Positions 24,701 through 38,769 of a DNA stretch of 64,000 nucleotides are shown here, one piece after another. Below the pieces are notes generated by a model. It made no database searches, was not told the DNA's origin, and worked only from the letters and a program-made list of their open reading frames with translations. Source of the stretch: Gymnogyps californianus (Eukaryota; Chordata; Aves; Accipitriformes; Cathartidae); NCBI RefSeq assembly GCF_018139145.2, contig NC_059481.1, forward strand, positions 18,030,368 to 18,094,367, written 5' to 3'. How positions within the stretch are numbered: the first letter of the stretch is position 1; each line of letters starts with the position of its first letter. The translations under genes and the position numbers were made by a program.

Positions 24701-27700
24701 ATTGCATGGGGGGGGAAAAACCCCACTGCTTAGTGAGACTGCAGCACCCGTTATTTAGCAGTGGGTGGGAATCCAGTTAGCTGGTTTTAAAACCCCATTA
24801 TGCATTGTCCATATGAGAATGGTTCAGATGTGGCCTCTGTCAGAACATGATGGCAAGGAAGTCTAATTCCATTAAAAAATTGCACTAAGCAAATTTTCTT
24901 AAAATGTTTAGAATATTAAATGGGAAATGCATAACTGATACAGTGATATTAGCTTTTTTTACCGAACATGCCCATCAGGAATCAAATGATGACTTGTTCT
25001 AGCAGTTAAGAAAACTTCCCCAGATACTTCTGTGTACACATTTGGGAAAATTATTTGCAATGATACATTTCAATTTCCTTAATAAACTAGACCTGTCTTC
25101 CTAATTCCCTTTCCCTCAAGTCTCCCTCCACAGGGGTTAAGAAATGAAGTATTTTGAAATTATTATCAGATAACTGTTTCTATGAATAAAAAACTAATCT
25201 ATGCTTTTTTAAAAATAGATTTGTATTCCAAAGCTGGGAAATAGACAGTGGCGGTACAAAGGAAATATGAAATTAATAAAAATGAAGACAGTTTGCAGAG
25301 CTACTCTGGATTGTTTTAATTTTTTTTTTCTGGAAAGTAGGACTTCTGTAACAGCATGCATTGCAATGGCTTTCCTGCTTTCTAATTTAAAAGTTGTATG
25401 AATACTAGCAGAGATAGTGGTCCTTTAGTGCCCAATGAATACTATCTTACACACTCATACCTATAGTAATGCATACAGAGTGACTATGAGATCAAATGCT
25501 CTGGTTAAAAAGCCTTAGGGAAGCATTATGTGTCTGAGGTCTGATCTATTGTCTGGGAGGTGGAGAGTGTTAATGCACTCTGCAAAGATTAGACTCCCTC
25601 TCTAATTGCTCCAACACTTCCTTAAAGGATTTAAACAGTCAGGAAAGGTGATGCTCCTTGTCAATTTTTGTCTTCTGGCAGCCGTTGAAGTTTATCTGTC
25701 TTTCCATGGAGACCACTAGATCACGTAAAGCAGGCAATGTCAAAAGCATGAACCCTGAATTAGGACTGAGAGCAATGAATGCCATTATTTACAACTTCAT
25801 TATTTCAGCTTTTAAATACTTTAAGGGTTCGGGACCAGATCGCTCTTACGTGCCATGCCATTTACATTTGGTGATGGGAACTCCCAAAGTCTCACGAAAA
25901 GTTTAGCTCACCGAGTTTCATGAAAAGTCACCCTTTTAATTCTGAAGTGTATCACATTATTGGCTGCATTCCTTAGAGTGTGGCTGGTGCTTCCCCACTG
26001 CATCTCTGCGGTACCGAGTCAGTGTGTGTAACAGCCACTGCTGTTGTATATAGTGCTGCTTATTTATCTAAGTGCAGTGCTAAGTCTGAGCTACCGTGAG
26101 ACACTCTTTGCTATTTTACCCCCAAATTTTCCTTTCCCTCACTAAGTCTGATAAGGATTTGATTTCCCTTGGTTCATAGAGCCTAAATCACATATAAAAA
26201 AAAAAAAAAAGACTTGGAAATCTGATAAAGCTCATGCAGGAAAGTTGTTTGGTTTTTTTTTTTTCTGCTGCTTAATCAGCATGTCCACACTGACAAGTAC
26301 CTGACCCCCGTCACTGGTTTTACAAAGCAAAATAGAAATTTGTCCAACGGATCAGAACCACTTAAAACAACTAGATTGTTATCGTGCAGTCTAGCTATTT
26401 GAAAATCAGTTTGAAGCACCAAATAGTTTTGTTGCTGGTTTAGAAGACTAACCTATTATAATGGCTTACATTTGCAAAGGATGCTTCTTTTGCTTGGAAA
26501 AGCACTTTAAGAGCAAGGGATGAAAAAGGGTGAATGATACTGAGAAAGGAGAAGCGCAGCTCAACCCCCAGAGAATTTGGAAGATTTAATATTTCTGCAA
26601 CAAGGCTATGGTATCCTAACGTTGACAGTAGGGTAAGATTATTGCAACAGGAGTGGAATTTGACCCATCTTTTTAAAAATATCCATTCCTGTTTCACAGA
26701 CAGATGTGAGTGTGTCCTGTTTACCTGCAGCTCACACAACGTGACCGCTCCTACCGAACAGAGAGCCATCCTGTAGTTATTTTTTTCTGGCGGATCAGAA
26801 GCTTTTTAATTTGAGATAGTGTCTGTGTTTTTGCTAGTCTAGCAGCATCTAAATGTGTTGGTGTATATAATCCATTTCACACACATAAATGTATAAATAT
26901 GACCTATATAAATATACATATATTTAATGCCTCTTTTCTAGACTCTGAGCAGATGACTAATACAGCTGTTCAAAGAAGAGGCTCTTTTCTTTCTTTTTTT
27001 TTTAAAAAAAAAAGCCCTCTTGGCTCTGAATCGGAAATTGAGGAGCAGAATTCATCAAGTGTATTCTGATCGTTCTCACATGGGTAGTTCCTCCTTCCCT
27101 TCCTGCATAGCATGTTCCTTTGCACTGTTGCTATATTACATGAAATGTTTCATCTGTATATAAAAATTAAAAATTCAAACAAAAATCTGGCCCACATGAA
27201 GAACAGGCCCTTTGGGCATATGGTTCATTATGCATATTCGTTTAATTACTAAAACACTTGGGATGTCTCTACTGCCCTTGCTTTCAACTTGTAAAGTTGG
27301 ATCTGTTCTGCAGCACAGAATATGTTGAACAGGCATGTGTCATAAAGGACTTCAGTTTTCTCCTACTTAAAACTCTATATAATGTTCTTGGCTGGATTGT
27401 TAGAATTTACTGAATATTAGTTCAATCCACTGTATCAAAACAGCAGTTTGGGATCTCTTTTCCCTTAACACCTTCTCTAACCCCAAAAAGGCAAGTTTTA
27501 CAGTGGTTAGTTCAGAGCTGTGTTTAGTATCGAAGTAATGTGAGACTAAGGATTTAGATTTCAGGCACATTCCCACAAAGTACCTAAAGTCGCACGTTGA
27601 AGCTGTATAACTTTTATTAGCTAAGAAGGGATTGCTGTGATAGTGTGACTTTAATTGATTTTCAGGGCAAACAGGTGGTGATGGTTTAGGCATCCCCTAG

Positions 27701-30700
27701 TCTCCTGCCATTCCTAATTTGGAGCTGCACATATAATAGCTTTATTAAAATAAACAATCTTCTGGCTTTAGTTTTACCTGAACAGCTGCCTGAAATTGCA
27801 AGAGTCTTGCAACTTTTTTTTTTTTTAGATCGTTCTGTATTTTGGCAAGCAAGATGCTATAGGTCCGCTAGTGGAAAATCTCTATTACATAGTCATGCTG
27901 TCAATACTTAGGATTTTTTTGTGTTGCTGCTGTTGTTGCTAGCTTACAATAGTAACATATTTAGGGTATAATTACAGTGAGTCTCCCAGTCATCTTCATG
28001 CGTTTGCTTTGTAATGCAGCAATTTTGTCACACTGCAGATTATGAACCTGCTGAAATTGTTTAAGTGTGTTGTAATTGCTCTTGCTGTTCTTGGTGTCCA
28101 GTGTGTGTGTCAGGTGTGGGGAGAGCTGGGGTTCAATTACGATTTTTGCTCTACTCTTGACTGTGGGAAATGGATCTCAGGTAGATGAAGAGACCTTCAT
28201 CTTGCTTTATACTTCATACTGCTTTACATGTGCTTTATAGGTGTTTTTAGATTTCTGGGTTTACTGGGGGTTTTTTACTTAATTTTTTTCAATTGATTTT
28301 TTTACTCCTTTTGCTCTGTTTCAGTCTGGAAACATTTCTTTAGGACTGGAGGTTTTGGAAAAGAAGGTACCAGACAGTTTTGCAGCATTAGTGTGTATAA
28401 GCATCTATTTCTCATTTATGTGGGTTTACTGCAACCTGATATTTTTTTTTATGCCATAGTTGAAGACTGCCAGGAAAGTAACCTTATGTGTGATCCTCCT
28501 GCCACTGAACACTGAATTAAGTCTAATTAAACATACTTGCTGTATTAGAGAGCCCTTTTGCCTTTACTCATTCAGCTCTAATATACACTATGAATGTGAA
28601 GGAGGAAGTCATTAAAGTAGTTTAAACACATCATTTATGCCTCCCATTTGCTACCAATTGTAACCCTATGTTGAGAGCCCAAAGTTAAAGAACACTTCCA
28701 CCAAATACTCTTTCCGCTCGCTGTACAATTACGTCACCATCTGACCCTCACTGCTAATGTTTCTCACAATGTTAACAAATATGTCTCCAAAGTAAGTGGA
28801 CATTTATCAGCCTAGCTAATGATAAATTTTTTCATGACCCTTTTAAGGTGTTCACCTTATCCAGAATAAATAAAATTAACTTACATTTTTGCCTCTGTTT
28901 AAATAGCACAGATATTTTTTTCTGACACTTTTTGGAAGAATTATTTACTATAAGATCAGGCTTTTAACTTGCATAATGCCTGTCTTCCCTGCAAATAGAT
29001 CAGAACTTTCTGTATGAGAGTAATTCCTAAACTATGACCCTGCTGATAAACCAAAACATTAGAGATAAAAATGACCAATTAATTTAGTTACAATATAAAA
29101 CAACAGATTTTTTTTTTTTTTTGCATGCCACCCCCCCCTTTGTTTTAGGATCTTCCCCCATTGCCTTTGTCTGTGATAGTTACCCCTTTAGAAATAAAAT
29201 GCAGATTTATTCCCTGGACCCACTCCCAGCGGATTACCCCAAAAGATAGAAAAGTGTTTTAATACTTTTTCCCTGTTTTTTTCAATTTTAAGCTTTATTG
29301 CTTGAGGGTCTTAACTGTATTTTACTTGGCACAGGAAATGTAAAATATGTTAGATAAAAACATGAGGGAAAAATTAGACCAGTCAGCATGCCAGCAAACA
29401 GCTATTTCTTCAGTGTCTGCAGCCTAAAAGGATTTGAAATCTTTTACTCTCAAACTGTTGTACATACATAAATATAGAACCCCAAACTTGCGGTGTTGTA
29501 GTTGGTTTTGTTTTGATTAACCTCTTCTGGGGTTAGGGATAAAGAGAAAGTAACAGCCACAAGAAAAACTGTGTAGAGGCACCCCGTTAGACGTGTGGTG
29601 GGCTGTTAGGCTTTGGGGTCTGAATGTATGTGTCTTAAAGGACAAAGAAGAGACCCCCCCAGACACACACCCTTTTGTGTTGAAAATTATCATCCACGTT
29701 GACCAGTTTGACAGATAATCTTCAAATAGCTGGAATGCAATATGTAAATCTTAACTTACACATAAACTTAACAGGTGGTAAGTTCAGTGAAATAAACTTG
29801 AACCAAGTGGCTCTTCCCTGACCCCTCATTAAAGAAAGATCTCTAAGGATCTTGTTTTTAATTTCCTAGGCTGGCTAATCTCATTAATGTAACCAAAATA
29901 ATCAAAATAAAGGAAAACCCTCACTTTTTAATTAGTTTGCGTTTATTTTGTTGTTGTTTATCTCTTTCTGATTCCTGGCATTGTTATGAATAAAGAATAA
30001 ATCCATTGAAGATGTTAATGACAAAAGTAACTCAGGATCAGAGTGCGGACGTTTTGTAAGTGTTTGCAGTCTTAAGCGTAGCATCCCAACCTTCCCTGAT
30101 GAAGTTACCGACGGCAGTGTCCCAAGAGGATGGTGGAGAACAGATTGTAATGTTATCAACTCTTCTGATTTCGCTGCAACTTTTGCAGAATAACGTGCTT
30201 TTTCTTAAAGCGCCATTTCTTAGAGTCCTGTGATTGCACATGAATCACAGCTTTCATTTAAAACACAAATGAGTTTCTACTTCCTAGCAGCAGCAAAGAA
30301 AATGAGATCCCCCTGAAGAGTCTAAACCAGACAGTGATAAAAAAGGCCCTAACACATATTGACTTAAACAGTATGAGATTTTTCGTATGTTCTTCAGGGA
30401 TTTTTTTTGTTGATTCTTTTATGTCTTATTTTGTTGGGAGTGGGAGACATTGGGTTTTTTCTTTTCTTTTTGAACGTTCAAACTGATGTTAAAATTGTGA
30501 CCCTGATGACCACAGTTCCTATCCTTCGAAGGCTTTACTCTATCACTCCTTTTCCTTGTTGCGTCCTCACAAGTAATGTAAATTGTCAAGCGCAAGTTGG
30601 GTGTCTTGGGTTTTCGTGCCCCTTAATCTCATCCTGGGCCACTTTCTTAGCAAGCTGCAGCTGGGACAAGCAGAGATGGGACACGTGGGTATGGCAGCAG

Positions 30701-31514
30701 GACACGGCTTTGCAGCTGTGTCATTTAGAGTACGCAGACAGCTCAGGTGGGCAAATGTGGCCACGTTGTTTCTGTTACCCAAAGGATCTTCTGAAAAACA
30801 GGTAGACCTACATGGTAGCGAATTGTACAAACATATCCTTTATTCCTACCTCTCAATTCTGTGCAGTCATGCATGTAATACAGACTGAGTCATTTTGGAG
30901 CACAGTTTGATGTTTTGGTTTGGCTTTGGGGTGTTTAGGTGGTTGGGTTTTTTTTGTGTGTCTTTGTTTTTAGAGTGCAATTGTGTTTGCGCTTGCAACA
31001 GAAAGCTTGTGTAGAAGAGCTAAGCTTTTTGCCTGTGGTACACCCGTAAAAAATTAGTAAGTTGTACGCTGATGTGTGGAGCAATGCAGAGATAATTTGT
31101 AATGTGGCATAAATATTTAAAGACCTCTGTTCCTTCAGGTTATTTTTGATTTTGGTCATCACCTTTCAATACAGCGCACGTTTCATACCGCCATTGAGAT
31201 GCTCTGCGTTTTTTGCTGGGGATGCGAAAAAAGCAAATTGAGTCTAAAGTAAATAGGTTTCTTCTGACAGTGCCGGTTTATTTAAGTATAATTTCTCTTC
31301 CTGCCACGTTTTTCGTTATTGCATCGCAATGAGGGAGCGACTCTGCTCATAACTGACCCTTCCTTGAGCTCCAGCTTGGTGGCTATGAAGTGGCATAGGA
31401 GTGCTCTCAGCTGGCCATGGCATGGTGAGAGCGCATCATATGGATGCAGGAAGGAGAGTATTAGTAAGACCGATTCTGGAATGCATCTTTGGAAGAGGAT
31501 CTGTTCTTAAAAAA

Positions 31515-31531
31515 GGGGGGGGGGGGGGGGG
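31515..31531 (+). repeat. Poly-G run
   Basis: Seventeen consecutive G follow a run of six A. The tract could form a quadruplex, and its length is uncertain in any assembly. Confidence 0.9.
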
Positions 31532-33519
31532 ACGGACTTTAGTGGGAAATACATGGTACATGACTGCCTCAACCTTTATTTGCCATGCCCTGAGGTGGGG
31601 CTATATTAGTCTAATTTCCATAATTTTTGTAGGCTTCTTTTTTTAATATTCTCACTAGTCCAATGCACAAGACAGCCCAAGAGCGCAAGCCTTGTTACTG
31701 CACTCACATCAGGCTGAGCCCACACCGGGTACCCTGATTTTTGTTAGCGTGGGCTCAGCACCACTGTGTCCATGCATCCATATTGCCTGTATCTGGAAGA
31801 GATAACTCCTTATATACAGGTATATATACGCATATGCACAAATGTACTGCTCTATGTGAGTGTGTTCATTCTCTCCTCAACTCTTTTACTCTCCCTTTCT
31901 AAGGGCAGGAATAAGTATTGGTCAGAAATAATTTGTTGTCGACAGGCTTATTGCCTCCAAGAGATTCAAGTGCCCTTTTGGGGAGCCAATATCTTGCATT
32001 ATTGGCTAATATCCTGTATTTTGTTTGGGGCAGAGGGACGGAAAGCTTAAAAAAAAAATGCTGGAGAGTTTGTCCCTGAATGTTTAGCTGCAGAAATTTC
32101 TCCTTTTTTATAGAGTCAATTCAAATTCAATATTTGGCAATTTGAGACTACGTAACCCAGAGAAGTTAAAAATATGTAACTCCTCTCCCCTGTAAATAAA
32201 GGAGAGCAGGTCTTTGTGTCTCAAATCAAAATCAGTGTTTTGGTTTAGTTCAAAACATAACTTGGACATTCACGGCAGTATCAGCTCAAGTTTTTCTTCT
32301 GGCTTCATGAATTGCACAGACCGTGTTTATAAATTGCAAGGAAACCTTTGACGAAGCTGCTAGTAGTTCAGAGTTCAGTTAAATTGTGTGTGGTTTTGAA
32401 AGTTGGAGTTTCAAATAATATTTTTCACAGCTCCACTGACGAGGCATTTCATTAGCATTGGAGCCTACACTGGCTGAGAAAATAACCTTTTACCATAGGT
32501 TCCTTGCATGCATTTAATCTCCTTTCACTTTTATTTTTTCCATCTGATGGAATGTATCCCTCTCCTTCTCCCATCACTGTTGTTTTCCAAGAATTATCTT
32601 TTACACAGCACAGCATCTTTTACTTCTCCACAAAGACTTACCAGGTCAAAAAGAGACTGATTTTTAGAGTTAAAAAACCTTATAATTACTGTGTAGAAAA
32701 ATTACACAGAAAATCCTATCTAATGCTAGGTTTCTAAACCTCTTAAAATTGTTCTATCCCATGACTGTGGGTTTGCTGGTGACAAATGTTTTATGGGCAT
32801 ACTTTAGTAGACACCCGTCTAAAATCTGTTCTTAATAGTCAGATCCTAAATTGGAACCAGAGGGGCAGAAAAACCAGATTTGAAACGTGTTTCTAAGGGT
32901 TTGTTTTTACTTTCAGTTGAGACTGCCTTCTCTCATCTTTTATACTGCTGTCAAAAGGGCCACTCTCATGGTTGTTCAAACTCCATGCTTCTTGACAGGA
33001 ACAGTTGGACCCCTCTTCAATGATTTTCAGATGAAACAGCTTCCAAACCTCCAGAGCTTTAACTTGTAGTTATTAGGCCCTTTGAAATAGCAACACATTA
33101 ATCAGCTGAAATCAAGTGGTCCTTTCTCCAAGGCTGTGATATTACTGTTCTCTTCTAGGTAGAACTCTAGTCTAAATATTAGTTTCAAGAGCTCTTTTTT
33201 CCCCCTCTAGATATGTCCCATTTCTGTTTCTATTTTGATCATTGTTTTATAATGCTGTGAATTAAATTGCTCAGTTCTATAATAGGCTTTTATACTCTCA
33301 AATTGCTTTAAAAGAAGTAATGCAGAAAGCTAGCTTCCACTTGTTTGACTTTTATTTTAGAAATTGGGTAGTGTCCTTTTAACTTCTCTCACGCACAGTA
33401 TGAAGCCCAGCAGAAAAGGTATCAATGATCTAACGGATTATGTCTGACAGAACTTGGTCTAACGATGACGTGAAACATGGAAAAAAGTATGGTTTGTTAA
33501 AACTGGATCACTTGAAACA

Positions 33520-33600
33520 GGGACTTGGTTTCTGTCCCTGACTTTTGTGATATTGAGCAAGTGATCTGAACCTGTTAATGACTTCCCTTACAAGTCTATG
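33520..33600 (+). repeat. MIR-like SINE relic
   Basis: The stretch TGATATTGAGCAAGTGATCT followed by GAACCT resembles the MIR core phrase in which a tRNA-derived SINE reads TGACCTTGGGCAAGTCACTTAACCT. The flanks CTGTCCCTGACTTTTG also fit the region just upstream. The copy is short and diverged. The match is from recall of the consensus. Confidence 0.5.
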
Positions 33601-35752
33601 TATTAGGCAAAAGACAGACAAGAAATCAAGAAGGTATTGTTCCTTGCAATAGCCATTATATACATCAGCAGCTGAACCATTCTCGAGTTTTGGCAAAAAG
33701 TATTGCTAAGAAAATAATTTAGGGAGGGTAATGCAGGAGCTTCTCCCGGGCGTAAGGTATCACTGGGGCGAAAATAAAAACATGCACGATTGCGAACCTT
33801 GTAATTTGAGGAGTGGGTGTCTATATCACAGGGCTGCTGATGCTGTAGTCAGTGTCAGGGAGCTGCATGAGAGTTGATAAAATAGGACATGGGCCTGTTT
33901 GGGAACTGCTTTGAAAACTGATGCTGCAGAACTACTCAAAAGGCTGTCAGAATGCAGAAATATTTCTATTCGCTTTATAAACACCCTCTGAACTTTTATT
34001 ATGTACTGTATGTTCACAGCAATCATTTCCCGTACCTCCGAGGCTAAATAATTTCTGAATAGCTAAATCAATTTGTCTTGTGTCTGTGTTGTGTCACAGT
34101 AATGGAAGTTCCCTTTACTGCAGCGGTAGCAGTAAAGCAGCTCTTCTTAAGGAGATGTGGGAGCTCTATCAAAGCATCGCTGTCTGAGTTATAACTCAGC
34201 AACTGATTAACCAGTCGGCATTAGAAAGGAAGTGACAGTATGCCTCAGCTATCAATTGAGACTACAGTGAGATTTTGTAATTAAGTTTTAAGTTTTATTT
34301 GAGGTCTGAAACTTAATAATACACAAAATGTACTGTTGGATCTAAAATCACCAAGGTCTCGATTTTGTATCTTGCCTAAATGACCTGTGATTGCAAGGTT
34401 GTATTATACTTGCAACTGAGCAGAGCGATGTTCATATAGGATGGTGACAGATGCACTAAAATTGGTTCAAGTCCTGCAGTTGAATGAATGAAGAGAGGTT
34501 CTTCAAGAGCTTCATTGACTCCTGTAGGACTTTGCCTAGCTGACTGCTGGTGGAGTCTTTTTGCTGTGTTAAGAGAAGACTGAGTTTGCTTATACCCCAG
34601 GGAGATGATGTAAATGCAACCTCCTCCAACAGGCTGAACCAAACGTTTTGAATTAATACCTGGCAATAGGAATTTCCATGAAGGGGTTTGCATAAGGATT
34701 GGATGTATATTTATACGTGTATGTCTGGTTTTATCTGTCTGTATATACCTGAGATAGATATCTGTATAGATATGTACAATAACAGGTCCTTGTTCTTTAG
34801 AGTGACATTTGAGGTAGGACGGGAGCTGGTATCACCTTCACTTTGTCTTACAAAGTAAGTAGAGATTCATCCAAGGGAGTTGGAATAGCTTCAGAGGAAC
34901 TTGTTCAGGTCAGAACTTTTCATTTATGGAAGACTTTTTAGCTTGGAATATCACAGTTTTTGAAGTCTTTATTAACTAAAGCCATGCAAGACTCCTGTAA
35001 GACAGATCAAGTACCGTGCCTTCTTGGCCAGGATTCTTGTGTTTCTGTTGCCTTGCTTACATATGAAATGTGGCTGTTGGAATCATTATCACTTCTAATT
35101 TTTTAGTATGTTGAAAAGCAGGATCAAAAAGAAAAAAAAAAAAATCAAAACCAAATCCTCTTCTATGCTCCTATGCTGCAAATCAATAGTATGGGGATAT
35201 ATTTCCTGGATGTCAGCCCATTTTATAAACGAATATATCTCAAAGATTGTTTTACTGGCCTACAAATGCCAAGAACAGGATGACAGTCTAATTCCTTGCA
35301 TAGCAACAGCTAACATAAAATCAGGTTCACTCTAGAAAATGGAACTGCTGTTTGGGCAGGGTTATGGATACAGTCATTGTTTCTTGGTTTATGTTTGGCC
35401 CCTGGTAGATATTAACTGGCCATTTGTCAGACAAGTCTTTTTGTTTAAAAGTTACAACAGTTGCTGTTTTGTAGGGGTATAAATTCTCACCCCGCTGAAT
35501 GCAGTGGGAAGTGCTTCTTTGGTACAGCGTGGTTAGACTTTCAGGTCCGTAACACAAAATACATTGCCATAAATATCCCATTCTGCAAGTGCCAGCGTTG
35601 CCTTTACATGTAGTGTCTGACAGGCCAAGGATGGAGAGGTAGAGATTTAGCTTTCTGATCACCCTTAGAGTTTTTCCTTTGTTGCAGTTTGAGATACATT
35701 AACTGGATCTGACTCACTTTCACCTACCTGTGTTAATCTAAAAATGTGATTT

Positions 35753-35766
35753 CCCCCCCCCCCCCC
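35753..35766 (+). repeat. Poly-C run
   Basis: Fourteen consecutive C. Apart from its unreliable length, nothing further can be said. Confidence 0.9.
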
Positions 35767-36895
35767 GATTACTCCAGGTTCCTTTGAGGGAACAAAAAAC
35801 CAGATGAATACATTTGTGCCTTGTCTTTAAAGGAGATTGTTTAAAATAGCTTCAAGTTACTACCAGTATTAGGCAGTTCCTCTGGAAACACTATGTATGA
35901 GTAGAAAAGGAAATGGGATCACAACATGCATTTTATGGCAGTTCTGGATTTAGTTTATTAACTTTGTGTTGCCAGCCACTCCAAGTTCGCAGTCCTTTCA
36001 GGTATCGTTGGTACTTGTAAGATAGGATTGCAGTTTGGCTTGGTATCATTTTTTTTGAAAAATCCTAAGTGCTTTTTAAATCCCTATCACGTTAGTTACG
36101 TGTTTTGCTGGTTCAATTTGCAGAACAGAACTTCAAAATTTGGCTTCTGGTTTCGCTATTAGTGGATTTTGCCAGATACCACTCCAAACGTGCAAACTCA
36201 TACCGTTTCTGGGCAGAGAGACTCCGAGCAACCAGTGAAATCAGAATATGCTGTGCTGAAAGATGTCAAGGGTATGAGAATGGAGACTAGGCTTACTGGA
36301 TCCCTTTCCAAAATAATGCATCACATGCAACCTAGACCCTTGCCTCCTGGAAGGTGATGGTTCTTTCTCTGTGCTGCTATGCCAAGAACATAGGTGGATT
36401 AATGGTGAAGATGCATCTGCTGATCATCCCCTGTGGAGTGACAAGGGAGCTGGATGGCTCCTGTTGCACAAGAGGAAGAAACTCTTGTCTGGCCTGTGAA
36501 AGACCCCCTGGCAATTAGGGTTTGATGAAGTGGAGCAGGTTTACATCTGTAAGTGGGTCTGTTATAGACTAGCACTAAGGACAAAAGGCTTTCAGGCTTG
36601 AGGGGGTCCCAGGAAGGAGTGAATAAAGCCTTTGAACTGACCTTACATTCGTGGCCTCGTCCTTCACCAGAAACAGGGGAGGAGAAGCTAACAAATGGCA
36701 GCCTAATGGATTCAAACAGAATAGAAAGAGAGCGCGCTTTGCAAGCAGATTTTCTTTGCCAAAATAATAATATGAATGAGGTTAACAGAGATTCAAGGAT
36801 GAATGTACATAGGGATAATGACTGAAAGGCCTTCTTATATATCTTTCTCTTTAAACACTCGTATGTATTCCCTTCTGCTGCTTTATTTCTCCCAG

Positions 36896-37018
36896 GTATT
36901 TGTGGTCACCGTCTGGAGCGTGGAACTGTACATGGTGCCCCTGGCTCTGCTGGTGCTCTTCGCATACAACTTCTCCCTCGTCACAACAGGGAAGGTCAAC
37001 AACGCCCAAGATGCCCAG
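36896..37018 (+). CDS. MCTP2: MCTP2 coding exon: main part of the first transmembrane segment
   Basis: Forty-one codons, phase 0 at both ends. The acceptor is a good tttctcccag. The donor is CAG followed by gcaagt, a GC donor instead of GT, and it is the only position where the known protein can leave the exon in frame. The product starts VFVVTVWSVELYMVPLALLV and reaches LFAYNF, a strongly hydrophobic segment typical of MCTPs, then GKVNNAQDAQ. The exon is clearly more GC-rich than the surrounding intron. Read-through at the donor would add a short tail and stop at 37058-37060. Confidence 0.94.
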
Positions 37019-38419
37019 GCAAGTAAAGTGGCAGTAACGTTTCTGGCAGCCCCGGCTTGAATTTGCCCTTCAGCAAAATGTCATGCATTTTAATGGTATT
37101 AAGCTGGTTGTGTAGCTAAACAGCATTTTTATTTCTAAGTTACTGAAAAGAAACCTCAACCCTCTCAATTTTCGTGATTCAGTTCAAGCAATAAACCATT
37201 CAGAGTAGTAGGAGACGACGACGAGAGTGTGTAGGAGGGGGATTTCACTTACTAAATAGCTACAAATGTTTTTAACTAAATTGAATTAAGAAAGACTTAC
37301 AAAGCAACAAGTTCCTAAAACCCATGCCCCTACTGCTCTTACACTTTGCCTCACACTGATGATTCGTGATTCACAGAACAGGAAAGTCAATAGAAGCCGA
37401 AAGAGAAGTTAGTTGTTTTTAAACCTTGTCCTGTGATCTGAGACTTTAAGAAGCCCTTATTCTTCCCCTCCCCCACCCCCCGCTTTTAAATGACAAATGC
37501 TTTTTCCCCCCAGAAATTTAGCCTTCAGTTTTTTAACTTGATCTGGGAGAAAAAAAGATTTAAATAGAAAAATAATTATAACATATGTGGCAAAGTGCTA
37601 CTATTGGGGTATGAAATGCTGTTTGATGTTGACCACTGTCTTTACTTACATAACAATGGTAATTACAGTTAGAAGTGAGAGTAAATTCATGTATGTCCAT
37701 AATATTCTGTTTTTAATGTGTAATAGGTACAGTAATGAAATACAGGCTGAATTATAGCTTCCTTGAAACTTTTGATAAAAAGATGATTGACACTTGTACC
37801 CATGAATACCTTTGCCCAAACGAATCAAGTGGATTTTATACAAAGAAATAATATCCTAGAATTAAAAAGGTCAATAGCTGGTTTGTTAGTTTTAGCGAGA
37901 AAAGCTGCTCCTAGTTCAGTTTTCATCCATTCCCAAGTGGAAAGATTGTTAGAAAATAGGGAAAGTTGCATTATGCAGACTAGGACATGGACTTGATTTG
38001 AAAACAAATGGTAAAAGCAACGCTTTTCTCCAATTTCAGCCAAGTCCAGAATAACGTAGAAAGATATTGTGTGTCTTCAGTGACTACTTTATTTCATCAA
38101 GAGAATGAGAACTTCCCATGTTGGAGAATCCCAGGCAAACAGATGTTTTTGGTTTTAATACAAAAGATAATATAAAATAATAATGACTTACTCAGGAAAA
38201 AATACACAGAGAATACCTTCCAGCACCCATCACTCATCCTGTGGTGAGTTTGTTGCACGTTCAAGTGAGGACAGTCTCACATAAGTCAGCAAAATTGAGC
38301 AATACATCATTTAGGTGGATATTTCAAAAAAGCTATATCTGAAAATACAGGTTCATTGTAGTAAAACTGAAGAAAGGCCCATCGGAAAGTTGGCCCTTTT
38401 CCTGTCGCACACCCTGTGA

Positions 38420-38482
38420 GCAATGCATTTTGCATAAGCAAAGTTACGCATCTGCCTAAGTGCTTTGCAGGATTGGGATCAT
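38420..38482 (+). repeat. MIR/L3-like SINE tail relic
   Basis: The series AGTTACGCATCTGCCTAAGT then GCTTTGCAGGATTGGGATC resembles the 3' tail of ancient amniote SINEs, which in my recall ends with a phrase like TTTGCAGGATCGGGGCC. The exact family and limits are uncertain. Confidence 0.5.
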
Positions 38483-38769
38483 ATGGAACAAGTAGTCAAA
38501 GTGCCTTTAATATTACCTGATTTCTTTTTTATGTGTGTCTGTGATTCTAACCATCTGGAGGTCAAAAATAGACAATCAGGTGCTATCTCTAGTCACATCT
38601 GTCCTGCAGATGAGAAAAAGGTTTCTTCAAAATACCGATGCTTTTTACACAGTAATTTATTTATTTTTTGCTTCTTCAGAGCTTGGCTGCATGCGCACTA
38701 CCTTTGGTTTCTGTGTGCCAGCATGCACATTTCATGTATATAGAGGAATGCGAGCAACAGTCTTTGCAA

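Larger units (their letters stand above)
13499..36895 (+). other. MCTP2: Large intron, 23.4 kb, splitting the first membrane region
   Basis: The donor is gtaagt and the acceptor is tttctcccag. Contents I can name: a GGA-rich microsatellite (15818-15840), a 15-base tandem duplication (16302-16331), a TAAT-motif cluster (17340-17580), a perfect inverted repeat (19418-19440), poly-C runs (21712-21724, 35753-35766), a poly-G run (31515-31531) and a MIR-like relic (33520-33600). A phrase resembling a MIR/L3 tail occurs near 23184-23206. Many A or T runs of 10-15 bases are scattered throughout. I recognise no exon, pseudogene or RNA gene. The open frames are short and unlike any protein I know. Confidence 0.85.
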
